Below, in pieces: positions 1 through 12,344 of a stretch of DNA of 64,000 nucleotides (its first letter is position 1; the number at the start of each line of letters is the position of its first letter). The notes below the pieces were generated by a model, which was not told the DNA's origin, made no database searches, and saw nothing but the letters and a program-made list of their open reading frames with translations. The position numbers were made by a program, and so were the translations under genes. Source of the stretch: Typha latifolia (lineage: Eukaryota > Streptophyta > Magnoliopsida > Poales > Typhaceae); contig CM034104.1 in NCBI GenBank assembly GCA_019914945.1, forward strand, positions 2,234,501 to 2,298,500, given 5' to 3'.

Positions 1-1753
1 GAAATTGGTCAACTGAACTTAGTTGGGCACTTCCATTCTTTCTTTTTCCATCTCCAGTTCACCATTGGCAACAAAGTTCACCCATGAGTTAAAGTGCATA
101 AACTTCGGTTAATGGGCTTTCCAAAACATATTGATGCCCCCAACAGATATACATGGAACCACTTGAAAGCTTAAAGCCCCTTGAAGGAAAAAAAGTCATG
201 AGCATATCAACACCAAAGATATCACCCTCCGTGTTACACCAGGTAATAACATCCAGAAAAAAATCTACAAACCAAGTTGCATCTGCCCAGCTAGACGATG
301 GTACATATACGGAATCAGTTCATTGTCAAAGAACTAGCCATCAACTATTTTAGAGCCTATACAGCTTACGCACACAACACTGTAGTTGAGCTAAAGTAGA
401 GTTAACTACACCAGTTACCAACTAACTGGAAAGCTAACTATTCTGTGCTTGGATAAAAGAATCAGACTAAAATTAAACAAAAAGCGCCTGGCTTTCAGTT
501 GAACAAAATCCATTGTTTAACTAATCTAGTGGAAAAACCTATTCTATAATTTAATCAGTCTGTATAGCATGTAGAACACAAAAATGGTGTGGGCATCAAG
601 TTCTCTTATATCCATCAGGTAAATAAGTTAAAAGTCGTGTTCTATGATTCTATCATGAGGCTATCTGGAAACAGGACAGAGTGGAATATGAGTACCATTC
701 CTTGCAGATCAACAGTTCAATGTCTTAATATCCTTGTCATTCATGATTCTTCCCGAGCACAAGATTACACACAATACTGCCAAATGTCAACACTTTCACA
801 ACCTTATTCATCTTAAACAAATGATGTGCTATATAGCTGAAATAACTCATGCTAAATAACTAGAGTATCAAAAGATACAACAAGAAATGGTGGTACAATA
901 CCTATATGATAAAACGACCTGACACACCTCGTACATCTCTTCGACCAGTCTTACTCAGCAATCTTTTAAGAGAAATAAATCAAATGTGTTCCTAGTGTAG
1001 TTTTAACTACTTTTAAAGAGTTCTAGCACTATGGTTCATTTCATCACTCGAAATGCAAAAAATTCCAAAAATATAATGATAACATCACACCAAATTTCAA
1101 GGTCACAAAAAATTGTGACGTCACACATTATCTACACACATAAAGCCAAAACAGAAAGCATAGAGGATGAATACTTTTCTGCCGGTGGATACAAATGTAA
1201 TCCATTATTTCCAGAATTTCCTATTACTATCTAAGGTTTAGAAACACAGATCAAATTTTATCAAAATAGCACTGCATTTCAACAGTTTGGATGGTTGAAG
1301 ACCTCTCCAAGAATCAGACATTCACACTTGACAGCGACTTATCAAAACCTACTCAATTTTGCATCAACATACTACAAAGCATCCACAAATCTCATCCAAA
1401 TAGGCCAGTGTCTAGTATGCAACATGGAAGCAAACCATAAACATCTCAGTAGAAAATCTCTGGTACCTAGCATCCTACAAGTAAATATCTAAAGTCTAAA
1501 CAACTTCCAAGCTGTAAAAGATCAGTCCTCTACATTCAAGGATGAAGAAGAAACTTAAGTTTTAGAATAAATTTTGTTTGCATCTGAAAATATCTGCAAG
1601 ATCATAATATTAAGAAAACAAAGTTTTCCGATATTACTATTAGGAGAACTCTGGTGGCACATGTATCACAAAGAAGTTATATATTCTAAACCTTACAAAA
1701 TGACCACCAGTAGAACTAGTGGCCTCCATTTCCATCTAGATGCAACTGAGATC
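1..1753. other. 3' flank of the FLX-like gene, no gene seen
   Basis: AT-rich sequence with only short chance reading frames on both strands. None shows a recognisable family motif or splice-site pattern. The part next to 1754 is expected to be 3' UTR of the minus-strand FLX-like gene. No repeat or RNA gene was recognised. Confidence 0.5.
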
Positions 1754-3437
1754 TCAGCGTCGTCCAAGACGAGACTTGTCATAACCTCCCCATGAACCAG
1801 GTGCCGGACCATACAGAGGAGCTTTTTCAGAAACACCCTGTTAATAAATGAACCATGAGGAGAGAACATTACAAGTAATCAGATTCTCTAAGTTCATGGA
1901 CTAGATATCTCTCACGAAAGCATACCGAATGTAGGTTATAGCCATCCACAAATGATGAAGGAAATGCCCCTTCAGGGCTACTGATTTTCATCCCATATGC
2001 TCCACCTTAAATATAAAGTCATCAGAGTAAAATTAAATTACAAATCATAGAGTGCCAGCTATGCAAAGAAAAACAATAAAACCTCAATTTAGCATAACTT
2101 CAACTGCATAAATATCCATGGTTCATCATAGGATAATAGCCCTTTGCATTTTCACATCTACACTGTCCATGCATATTCAAACTCCAAAAAGATTGCAGTG
2201 GTATAGCAGGAAAAACAAATGTTATTAGAATCTCTGACAAGGCAAACTGTAGAATCGTGCAAACAACTTCAAATGATTAAACCAGGTTATTTCAATGGAA
2301 GTCACTTAGTGTCCCAAAAGGTTTAGCTGCAATTGGATATATTCTGTGACAGATTTGGATATGCTTGATAAACTTCAAATGGTCAACTACCAAAGAAAGA
2401 ATAGATCAGAGGAAACCAAGGTAAGTAAGCTATAGCATGATCAGAAAACCACCAAAGATGTGATGGAATTAGAAACTATAGCAAACTGGTCTTGTACCAA
2501 ATAACAAGTAGAGTTTATAAAGTGAGAACATATATGGAAAAACTGAGGTAAGTAAGCTACAGTAGCTTCTGAGTATATGAATTCCAAGAGAGAGCGAGAG
2601 AGCGAGAGAGAGATGGAAGCGATAAACTTGGCCATTTACCCGCAGACCATGGTCTCCCTTCAGTATTTGCCAAGTCAGCCCGCAGCTTTTCAATATCGCG
2701 AGCCATAGAAATCATATTATTTTCCATTGTTTGCCTTTGTTCCATCAGCTCAATGTTTCCTTTCTTCTCATACTCAAAAGCAGTCCTGTCAAGAAACAAC
2801 TTTAAAGGTGAAGACTTTATTTTTCATGCTTTGCTCCCTGCACAAGGAGGTTAATAAAGAAAATATCTAGATGATGTGTAAGCAATTGAGTTTTGAGTAA
2901 TAGATAGGCAAACCTAACACGCATAAGTTCCTGTCGCAGACCATCAATATCGGTCCTCAAAATCAAGAGTTGCTTGTTATCAGCTTGTGCCCTTGCCAAC
3001 TCTTGTGTGAGTGACTGAACCTTTGCACTAAGTTCCTGTCTCGCATTAATCTGTTTCTCAATTTCGGCACGGAGCTGCATTACTTCATTTCTTAAATGTT
3101 CAGTTGCTCTAACATCAGCTTCAAGCTTCAATCCTTTCTCTATCAGCTCTCGGATATGGGCTTCCTTTTCTGCACGAAAATCCTGAAAAATCAAATTCAA
3201 ACGGCGAATCTCATCCTTTCCAAGTGCAACCTCCCGCTGCAAAGCTACACGGTCTTCAATGAGAGCATGGTGATCAGCAATAAGCCTCCTTAGTTCAATC
3301 TGCTGTAGTTCAAATTCTTCTTCTAGAAGCGCAGGATGGGGACGAGGAGGACCACGAACAAATGGACCTTCAGCGAAGTCAGGATAGGTACGTCGCTCAT
3401 CGATAGCATGGCGATGTGCACGACCTCTTCCGGACAT
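1754..3437 (-). CDS. FLX-like coiled-coil protein (FLOWERING LOCUS C EXPRESSOR-like)
   Basis: Predicted 277-residue coiled-coil protein of the plant FLX/FLX-like family. In Arabidopsis these nuclear proteins act with FRIGIDA-type complexes or related transcription complexes; the role here is inferred. Coding exons (minus): 3437-2914, 2785-2640, 2005-1926 and 1837-1754. All junctions are GT-AG and keep frame, for example [13 protein letters not shown] across the first intron and WSAG/GAYGMK across the second. The N-terminus (MSGRGR, then a Pro/Arg-rich [10 protein letters not shown] segment) is followed by a continuous heptad-rich coiled coil from about residue 40 to 230. A short Gly/Pro-rich tail ends in [13 protein letters not shown]. 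The ATG at 3437 is chosen because a splice acceptor (TTTTAG) lies at 3449, so the longer open frame upstream runs into intron. The exact paralog (FLX, FLXL1-4) cannot be set by eye. Confidence 0.88.
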
Positions 3438-3540
3438 TGTGCTTTGCACTAAAAAATGACAACAAACAGCCCAAGAAGTTATAAATAATTCAATTACCAC
3501 AATATGAATCATTGGATATGTTAAATTAGGGTGACAAAAT

Positions 3541-3720
3541 AAATGAGCAGCTCAGACTCGGCTCAACTTAGGCTTGGGTTCAGCTTATAGCTCGAGCCCA
3601 ACTAAGCCCCAAGCTTGAACAATATTTTGGGCTAGAAAATTAATTGTGAGCCGATTCTAAGCTGGAGTCGACTCGCTCAAGCTTGGCTCGATAGGCTCAT
3701 CTGAGCAAAACTTGCATCTC
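3541..3720. repeat. GCTCGAGC-type dispersed repeat in the FLX leader intron
   Basis: A stretch repeating variants of GCTCGAGC, GGCTCGGCTC and AGCTTGGGCT in both orientations, of the kind scattered through many plant genomes. Similar fragments occur at about 50725-50800 and 53715-53735. Termini cannot be defined. Confidence 0.5.
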
Positions 3721-4540
3721 CAAGTATCAAAATCCAAACAAAGTTTTTCCATTATAAAACCGCATTGCTCACTAATAAAAAATAGCAGAACCATTATACT
3801 GTTCCCATAATACTCAAGGTCTATCAATATGAGAACTAAGAAATGTCATGATTAAAAGGATCCATTTAAATCAGAGAATGGACGGCCACTTTATCAATAT
3901 ATGAAACCAATAATCCATTCAAAAGGTGGTTAACTGCTCATTGTTGCTTCTGGCTTGATGGTCTCCCAAATCAGCTATTCTTGCTCCCAATGTAAAGTTT
4001 TCGATTCCATGCTTCTTACATTACGATCATTACAGCATGGATGTAGCCAGGAGCGATTCAACATGCCTCCAGAAAAATATTTACAGCAGACAAGCTACAC
4101 AAAGCGGCAACTAAAGATGTCTAATCACAACCGATTACGAACAAATGAAATAGACAGCAGTGAATTACAGTTGCGTCTTTTGATATCCGTCTTCATAATT
4201 GGAGAACTTGGAATTGATTTCAACAAGATCTCAAATTTGCAAAAGCCTCAAAATTACCAAAGAATTTCTCAGATATCAAATTCCTCTGCTAGGTTTTCGA
4301 ACTAAATCGAATAGAAGAAACGTAGAGCTAAACTGGAACTTACCTAAGAATGACTTATCCCTAAAACTAGATTACGAAGAAGAAAACAAAGAAGCTTAAA
4401 GGATTTCTTCCAGGGACTTTACTCATCTACGAAACGAAATAACATAACTACCGATTGATATCATAGATCTAATACAACATACATGACATCAAAGTTCTGG
4501 AGATTAATCTCAAAAGAAGAGCATAGAGATTCGAACCTGA

Positions 4541-4569
4541 GGAGAGAGAGAGAGAGAGAGAGAGAGAGC
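4541..4569. repeat. (GA)n microsatellite at the FLX-like gene start
   Basis: About 13-14 GA units, CT on the transcribed minus strand, in the first noncoding exon or at the core promoter. Confidence 0.9.
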
Positions 4570-4600
4570 GCTGCTTTGCAGGGTATTTTCTTTTCTTCTT

Positions 4601-5730
4601 TTTAGATTCGATTAATTATATCTTGACCCTAAAGTATTCGTTATATAATTATATCACTATCACCTTCTAAAAAAATTAATATTTCATTATAATTCCCAAT
4701 ATAATCAATCTTAAAAATTTACTAATAAAAACTCTATAGCTTCCTTTCATATCCATCCATGTTCTCCTCAAATGACATTTAGTACAACTTTGCATAAGAT
4801 TATAAATTATAACTCTTTAAAATATATTTTATAATTATATTTTAGTCAAATTTTATATAAAATAAATTGTATGAGAAGTTATGCATAAAATTTTATTAAA
4901 AATAAATGATATGCATATTTTCTAAACAAATTTTTAGTATTTATAACTAAATAATAAAATGTGAGTAAAATTATGCTTAAATATCAAACTCTAAACTAAT
5001 CTTCTCTTAATTCATTCCAATCCTCTTATATTTATAAGATGAGAGGGGGCATTTTTATTCATATAATTAATTAGTTAATTTTTAAATAGTTTTATAATAG
5101 AATTTTTAACAAAGGAGTTTAGTGACACCAGAAAATAATTTATGTATCTATATATTTCAAATTGCATATATCCTTCACATTATTTTTTAATAATTATATT
5201 ATCTTCGTAATATACGACTAAAAGACATGCATACTTGATGAGAATAATTAGAATAAAAGTGTTTATGTTATTTAATATTTAACTTGATAAAATATTTATT
5301 TAAATTCTAGCTCCTGATTGTTTTAATTATTTTAATACATACATCTCGTTAGTTTAAGGTTAATTTATTAGATTTAAATCTATCTCTGAAAGAGAAATTT
5401 AGAAGAAGAAATTGGACTTAGAAGTTAGAAAACATATGTGCATTATTGCAAATCTGAAGATGCAAAACAGGAGGACTCAAAGAACAGAGTAGAATTAAAA
5501 TTCTCAAAAAGGGTAGTGAAGTATTTGCCAATAAAATAAGTTTGGTTGATCTCTGTGCTTTCCTCCCCCTCGTCCACCAGATGTTTGCTTGATTGTCTCT
5601 TCCAAAAACAACTACACATACATAGAGAGAACTTCCAACCTCCATTTATTCGAATCCAAACAACAACGAGAAGAAGAACATGCACAAGTTCAAGTTCCCA
5701 CAAACAAAGACGCTGAAAACCATCTAACTC
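4601..5730. other. AT-rich spacer between the FLX-like gene and CYP94D
   Basis: Strongly AT-rich, with no coding frame of note. It serves as the upstream region of the FLX-like gene on the left and the 3' flank of CYP94D on the right (about 5400-5730). Confidence 0.5.
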
Positions 5731-7354
5731 TTACTCCTCTCTCTTCCTCACCAGAACTGGCAGCCCGCCTCTCATCCTAAGCGTAAACGAGAGCACATGC
5801 TCCGGCGGATTACCACCCTTCTCCTCCGTCCTCACAGCGCTAAGCTTAAACCTCTCGACTATCGACGCCACGATGGACTTCATCTGTATGTACGCCATCT
5901 CCTTCCCTAAGCACATCCTCGGCCCGGCGTGGAACACCGGGAACCGAAACGGACTTTCTGGCTTAAAATGCCCATCTTTATCCAACCACCTCTCCGGCTT
6001 GTACTCGTTGAAATCCTCTCCCCATATCTTCTCCGACCTCCCCATGGCGTAGGCGCTGTATGTCACAAACGATCCGCTAGTCACGAAGGTTCCATCCGGC
6101 ATGACGTCGTCGTGCATGCAGGATTGGGTGTCGATCGGCACCGGCGGGTAAATCCGCATAGACTCCGTGATTGCCGCGTGGAGGTAGTTCATCTCGTGGA
6201 GCTCGTCGTAGGAGAAGGTCTCGCCTTCGCTGTGGCATCTCACCGACTGGATCTCCTGCACAATCCTCTGTTCGACGTCGCGGCGCGTCGATAAGATCCA
6301 GAAGAACCACGTCAGCGCCGACGAGGTCGTCTCCCGCCCCGCGATGAGGAAGCTGATGACCATGTCTCGAAGGAATTCCTCGCTATAGTCCTCGTTCGCG
6401 GCGAAGCGCGAGAGCAAGTCGTGGTCTTTGTCGTCCAAGGATCTCGCCTTTCTTGATCGAATAATATCCACGGCGAAATTGTGAACGGCCAAAATCGACT
6501 CTTTTATCTGCCTCTCAGAGCCAATATTTAAAAACTTCTTCACCCTCCATGCAACGTCTAAAACGTCCAAGAATCGAGCTCCGACGAGAAACTGAGCTCT
6601 CCCGAAATCTTCCATGAAGTTCGAGTTCTTGTTGCTGGGGGAGTCGTCGGACAAGCAAGCGGGATCGACGTCGAAGGCGACCTTGCAGATGTTATCAAAG
6701 GCGAAGCGTTCGAGTACGTCTTGGATGTCAACGACGTTATTTTCCTCTTGAGCCTTGGTGAGCAGTGGAAGGAGACGGTTTACGGTCTCGAACTTGACGG
6801 CGTTGACTATGAAGTTACGGAGAGACCGCTTGTTGAACTCGTAGCTCGCCGCCTTGCGCTGCGACCTCCATTCCTCGCCGTCAGAGTTGAAGATGCCGTG
6901 GCCGAGGAAGTCCTTGAGCATGGTGAAGGTGCGCTCGCCCTTCGGGTAGTTGTCGAAGTTGGATTTCAGTATGTGCTCGACGTTGGAGGGGTTTGCTGTG
7001 ACGATGCCGCTGACTTGGCCCAGGCTACGGAACACCTTTACTTGCCCAACAAATTTGAATTCAATAATCACGAAAAGAAATATATATATATATATTAATC
7101 TAAAGGCGAGATAATTTCGAACTCAATAAGAATACCATCGTTTGAGTTGAGCTTTGGAGGATGACTTCTGTAGTCCAGTCGAGGAATCGGTGCCGGTTTT
7201 TGACGAAGTAGGGGAGATAGCCGATTATTGGGTAGGGTTTGAGGCCATGGATGGATGGTTTCTTCTTTGATGGGCTATGGCGGAAGAAGAAGAGGTAGAT
7301 GAAGAGGGGCAGGAAGAAGAGGAAGAAGGCTAAGTGGAGAGAAGAAAGCTCCAT
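5731..7354 (-). CDS. CYP94D: Cytochrome P450, CYP94D-like fatty-acid hydroxylase
   Basis: Predicted 507-residue microsomal P450. CYP94 enzymes are heme monooxygenases hydroxylating fatty acids at or near the omega end; some members oxidise jasmonoyl-isoleucine. Two exons (minus): 7354-7136 and 7035-5731. The join QTM/VFRSLG restores the family reading and excludes the few extra codons read through the intron. Visible features are an N-terminal anchor (about residues 1-25, FFLFFLPLFIYLFFF), the GLKPYPIIG region, the I-helix AGRETT (305-310), ExxR (E364-R367), a PERW motif (420-423) and the heme loop FHAGPRMCLG with Cys448. The resemblance is best to subfamily D (YPKGE, LGHGIFNSDGE, YEFNKRSLRNF). 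The single intron also differs from the usually intronless CYP94B/C. An in-frame ATG at 7405 lies where transcription should start, so 7354 is preferred. The substrate is unknown. Confidence 0.92.
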
Positions 7355-7430
7355 TTCTGTTTGTTTTTTGGTCTCTTCTCTTGTTTGGATACAAATAGTT
7401 GGCATACAAAGAGATAGAGCGGAGGACTTG

Positions 7431-7440
7431 GTTTATATAC
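7431..7440 (-). promoter_or_regulatory. TATA box of CYP94D
   Basis: GTATATAAAC on the minus strand. A start about 30 bp downstream (near 7400) puts the ATG at 7405 at or upstream of the transcription start. This supports the ATG at 7354. Confidence 0.6.
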
Positions 7441-8651
7441 TTAGTTCCACTAGTTTTTTTTTAAATTGAGTTCGAAATAATATACGTGGTTGCTTGACCG
7501 ATGAGATGCCACATGCTGCTGTGTGCTTGGTGATCAAGAAACCTTTCTTGCCGCCCAAGGGAGGGAAAGATAGATAGACATAAACTGGATCTCAATAATT
7601 AGCGGTGAAATGTATGTGATGGCAACTTGCTGTAAATAAATGCAACTCTCCTCGGTTGAAATATTGCTCCATTTTTATTTTTATTTTTCAATAAATTGTA
7701 GACCGTACAAACAAACGAATCCTTTCTAACTGTAAGATATCCAACATACTAAGCCTTAAAATATCTGCTTTGCTGAGCTATTGTTTTAAACTATCGCGCA
7801 CCGCAGAGTTAATCTTTTGAGCTAACACACCGCCGTACTGTTAATTAAGTCAAATGATTAATTTTTAATAATTATTTAAATGTTGAATTGATCGTAATCT
7901 CCTTGGTCCGATAAATACTTATCAATTTTAGAACAGTTGGTAGAATGGGCAGCCTGAAATGAACGTCACAACTTTCTCTCCCCGTTCAAAAAGAGAGATA
8001 ACAAGATAGGGTGAATTTGCAAAATGCAGAATGAATCAGGTCTTTCACGCAAAACTATCTTTTATTTTTATTTTTTTCCTCTTTCTCCCTTGTATGCAGC
8101 ATAATGAATGATAATGTAATAATGTGCCTCACATTCTTCATACTCTATTCATATGCCGTTTGGAAGCTCCGGATGCTAGATGAGCAAATCTTTGGTATCA
8201 CTGAGATTCCACATTCTAGTTCTCAGAAAACCTAAGTCTTGTTTATGACATTGGTCTGAGACTCTGAGCTCAGCCATGTAAGTAAGAATGATGCAAGAGA
8301 AGCGAACTAATGATGAGCAGTGATATAAATATCAGATGGCTGACAAAAATAGAAGTGCTGTTCCAATTACTAGTAGAAACTTAACACTAAAAATTGAATC
8401 TTCATGTATGGAACTTAAGATAACAAATATACAGAAAAGGAGAAGATGGAAAGAGGAAGAAACCCTAGATGTTTAGCACCATGTGGGCCATACTACAAGT
8501 CCAATACCAAAAATGCTGAGAAGCTGAATGCACAAGTGTGCCGAGAGAAACTAAGAATCACAGGTGATACTACTTTGTTAACAAAATTTCCAGCCCTGTA
8601 TATGAGAGCAAGAACATCAAACAGACAAATTATGTGCGAAAGCAAGCTATT
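7441..8651. other. Spacer: CYP94D upstream region and ERA 3' flank
   Basis: No gene seen. A stretch at about 7780-7900 weakly resembles the dispersed repeat described at 35436, 49700 and 51222. The part from about 8400 to 8651 is probably ERA 3' UTR. Confidence 0.4.
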
Positions 8652-11600
8652 TCACAGAACTCGAATTTGACCGCCATAACCATAGTGTCTCAAAAGGCCC
8701 TCGTCTTGCCTCCAGTTCTCTTTTACCTTCACTTCAACCTGTAAAATCATAGAGGCACAATCAGAACTTCCTTGAGGATGGTTAGAATTGCCATATAAAA
8801 TTCTTAGTACTAAAGCAGCTGCTCTTTTTATGACCTCAAGATAGACTTTCTTCTGCAGGAAATCCTCAATATCAAGCCTTGCAGCTGTTGCCAATACCTT
8901 TAGAGCCTTCCCTTCCTGCGTTTTTAATGAAAACATTTAAGAAAAATTAGTGATTTTACAAGGAATAAATTGGATAAGAAATATAATTACAACTATTCAT
9001 GAAACATGTGTTTGGAAACGGAAGAGAAAAATGAAATTTGCTGAGAAAGTTGACATTTTCTAGACAGCTTTGAAGATATAAACACATTCCCTATATAGCT
9101 TCGAAGATATGATAGACTCGAAAGACAAATAGACATGAATGCAGATAAACTGAGTTTCGCTATGTTCTGCAAATGACCATCTTTAACACTTATTTATTTA
9201 ATACTATGTTCTGGATAGTACTAAAAATCTCCATGTTCTCCAACTTACTACGATGATCAGCAGCAAGTGGAAAATAAAAATCCCAGACAAAAGGAGTTCT
9301 GTTTCCCAAGCAGAATATAATAATAGAAAAGGGCCAAATGATGTATAGGCTCCATTATTATTCAAAGTGGAATAGAGGACCAGAGAAAGTGCACGGGCAT
9401 AACTCAGAAAAAGATAGGGCTTATAGCAATTTCAGGGAATACTTGTAATTCCCTTTAAGCAACTTATTGAGGTACCTTGCCAATGAGTATCATCTTCTGT
9501 GATTCCTTCTCGACTACTATTTCAACTTGAATGAAATCCTTTGAGGTAGGCCTGCTAATGTAATTCAGGACATTGACCTGCAAAATTGAGATGATAACCA
9601 AATCAAGAATCCACATTACAAAGCAAAAATGGAGAGAAACAAAGAAGAACGAAGAAAGAAACCAGGCCAAGGAGACAAATGCACAGAAGCAAATAAAATT
9701 TACTTGGCAAGCATATGGAACTTCATTCCTGTACTGCATAAAAATTTTCTCCCTCACAATTTCAGATACAAAAAATCTTTCAGGGTGTTCACTGGTGATG
9801 TCCTGAAACACAAAGAAAATGCATGATACAGGTTTTAGAAGTGCACTTTCTAGGTAATACATAACTACTAGATGATTATCCAAAAAAGAAAGGGACAAGC
9901 ATAATAACATCTGTGGAACAGGATGCAGGTTGGACTTATTGGCAGTGGTTGGCCACCAGACAATAAAATCACTCTTCCATTATGTAATAATGCCAAGAAC
10001 TAGATCTATGCTAAGAAAAATGCAGATCGTTTCAAATATTTGGATCACTGTTAACATCGTAAAGAGGTAAATTGTTTCTTTATGCTTAAAGTCATTAAGA
10101 GTGTAGGTAATAAACTTTTTATTTCTTCTTAAAGTCTTCCTAAAGTCCAAAAAGCAAATTTTACACAGATACAACTAATTATTCCAACAAAGCTGGAACA
10201 GGGTATATCTTTTGTGACTTATTTCTTATGGATGGAACAGAATGCCCGACACCTGTCATTCTTTTGACTTTTGAGAACAAAACTTGGATAGCCATGAAGG
10301 CAAAATTCTAGATCAGCAAGAATCTGAGGAATTCAGATACACTCAAGCTTGTAAGCTAGGTCGAGCACATCCATGAGTTATTTCATGAGCAAAAATAGTC
10401 CTCATTAAAGTCTTCTTTGGAGTCCATAACATCTGTCACAATCTTGTCAATTGGAGTCTACGTACCTTTGGGTAATAAGAAGGACCAAATGGGAGCTTCG
10501 ACAATATCCATTCCTTGACATCATCTACTCCATGGCCATATTTTGCACTTACAGGTATGACCTCGTCAACATCCGTGAATTTCTCATACCACTACAAAAG
10601 GAAATTAATCACAAAAGAACGAAAGATAAGGCTGACTAAGATAGTAGCATCATTAATTCTGAATCATTGAATTCTGTAATCAACTTCAACAGAGAAATTC
10701 TTCTAGAAGTGCTACCTCCAGCCGTTTTGCAATTTCCCCTGGCTTTATTAGATCCTTCTTGTTCAATATCAACAGTATAGGAAGCTTGTTTTTCAGGTTG
10801 CTCACACCTTCTTCAAGCACATCATCAATCTAAAACTTGAAAATATGCAGGTCATGGTGTGTTTGAATAAGTAGAATAAAATTCTTTATCAGAATGAATA
10901 CCTTTTGAGGTAACTTAGAAGCATCAACAACAATGAGGGCACAGTCTGCATTAATAGTAGCACTTCGGACATTCTTCATCATCATGGAATCTAATTTGTG
11001 CATCTTCTTTTCGATTACACCAGGTGTATCATATAGTATCATCTGCAAACTAACCCGTTACCCAGATAAGCAAATGCATAAGCTGGTTCCCGTATAACTC
11101 GCCATTGCATCGATCATGCTGATACTAGGCAGAGTCAACAAGTAAGTGCAAAGCTTTCTAGCTCACAAATTCATAATAAGATTATTTATAATTATCTTTA
11201 ACTGACTCCTTGGTCAGACTAATAAACCATTTCTAGAAAACTGAGTTCAATTAATAAAACCAATACCTGATATTCAGGACCAGAACATATACCAAGAATA
11301 CGATGCCGAGTCGTTTGAGGTTTTTCTGTCACAATTGAGAGTTTTTGACCTATCATTTGGTTTGAAAGAGTGCTTTTCCCAACATTTGGCTTTCCCAACA
11401 CAGCCACATATCCTGCAGTTGGACAACCTCATTTTTCAAATAAAAGAGTAAAAGCAGGTAACAAAAATGCAGAAATTTGCACCTCCATGACACAAATAAA
11501 TTGATTATTTAGTTCCCTTATACAATGGCAGTAGTGAAACCTTAATGAGGGAAAATGGACTTTAACAAGTTAAGGTTGTAATAAAGAATAGTTACATATA

Positions 11601-12250
11601 ATGCACAACTATACAAGATGACAAAATGCAGATATCTACTTAGAGTTATCTCCAACAAAAAAAAAAAGAAGAAAAGAAATCATGATCTACTCCAATGGTT
11701 TTTTACCAATTAGATTTGATGTAGATATCCAATAAAGGTGTTCTTTTTCTCGATTCACCATTCCTTGATATCAGATGGTTACAGTATCAGGGTCAATTCT
11801 ATGACCAAAACGCAAAAGAAACCAACTTATCTGATCAACTTAAGCACATATAAAGAAAACAATTCAGAACGAAAACTGACCACTTCGATGGTTAGCACAG
11901 CTGGAAACTTCGAGCTCTTCCAGCTCGTACTCGTCGAGCAAAGCGAGATTCCTATCCGGCTTCTCACTCAGAGCCAGAAACGAAGCCGAGGAATCTTCCT
12001 CCTCCTCTTCCTCCTCCTCCTCCTCCTCCTCTTCTTCTTCTACTCCATTGCTCAAACTCGAGAATCGATTCCTCTGACTCCTCCCAAGATAGCCGCGGCT
12101 CGATTTGCCCACAGAAACCGAAGCGCGAAGCGATTCGCGACGCAGGAGGAGAAGAGACCAGGGGATAGGAGAAGCGAGAAGGGACGCTCCTCTCTCGCGT
12201 GAAGGCGGATGAGAACTCACCGAGATGCGAAGCGATAGTGCTAACTCCAT
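8652..12250 (-). CDS. ERA: ERA-like GTPase, probably chloroplast-targeted
   Basis: Predicted 421-residue Era-family GTPase, a 16S-type rRNA-binding factor for small ribosomal subunit assembly, here organellar. Nine exons (minus): 12250-11881, 11412-11267, 11042-10902, 10829-10716, 10591-10466, 9802-9704, 9577-9476, 8915-8835, 8738-8652. All G motifs are present: G1 GKPNVGKS (130-137), TTRHR (157-161), G3 DTPG (177-180), G4 NKKD (242-245), G5 SAK (272-274). A C-terminal KH domain (about 330-410) carries the GKEG loop at 365-368 and ends in [10 protein letters not shown]. The first 70 residues are Ser/Arg/Leu-rich with few acids, like a plastid transit peptide. A run of 15 Glu follows (71-85), encoded by a GAG/GAA repeat. 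Length and the KH ending fit the chloroplast ERA group rather than mitochondrial ERG. Targeting is inferred. Confidence 0.94.
12003..12048. repeat. Trinucleotide repeat encoding poly-Glu in ERA exon 1
   Basis: CTC/TTC triplets on the plus strand give 15 consecutive Glu codons in ERA, just after the presumed transit peptide. Confidence 0.85.
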
Positions 12251-12302
12251 TTAATTTTTGCGCACTCTGGAAACGGAAGCGAGCTCGCCGAGAGGGAAGC
12301 AG

Positions 12303-12344
<42 letters not shown>

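Larger units (their letters stand above)
3438..4600 (-). other. 5' leader exon and leader intron of the FLX-like gene
   Basis: A consensus donor (AG then GTAAGT on the minus strand) sits at 4344/4343 and an acceptor at 3449/3448. This defines an 895-bp intron inside the 5' UTR. The noncoding first exon would run from about 4345 to a start near 4570-4600, next to a GA tract. The transcription start is inferred. Confidence 0.6.

Noticed and set aside
3438..3512. 25-residue upstream extension of the FLX-like frame
   Set aside because: A splice acceptor at 3449 shows the extension is intron sequence; MSGRGR is the expected family start.
5929..6310. Open frames on the other strand or frame inside CYP94D exon 2
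   Set aside because: They are shadows of GC-rich P450 coding sequence. The minus frame holds all P450 motifs.
7355..7405. Upstream in-frame ATG of CYP94D
   Set aside because: It lies at the predicted transcription start below the TATA box, and a P450 normally begins just before its hydrophobic anchor, as the ATG at 7354 does.
11738..12202. 154-residue plus-strand frame opposite ERA exon 1
   Set aside because: Leu-rich run is the antisense of the poly-Glu repeat. No family features.
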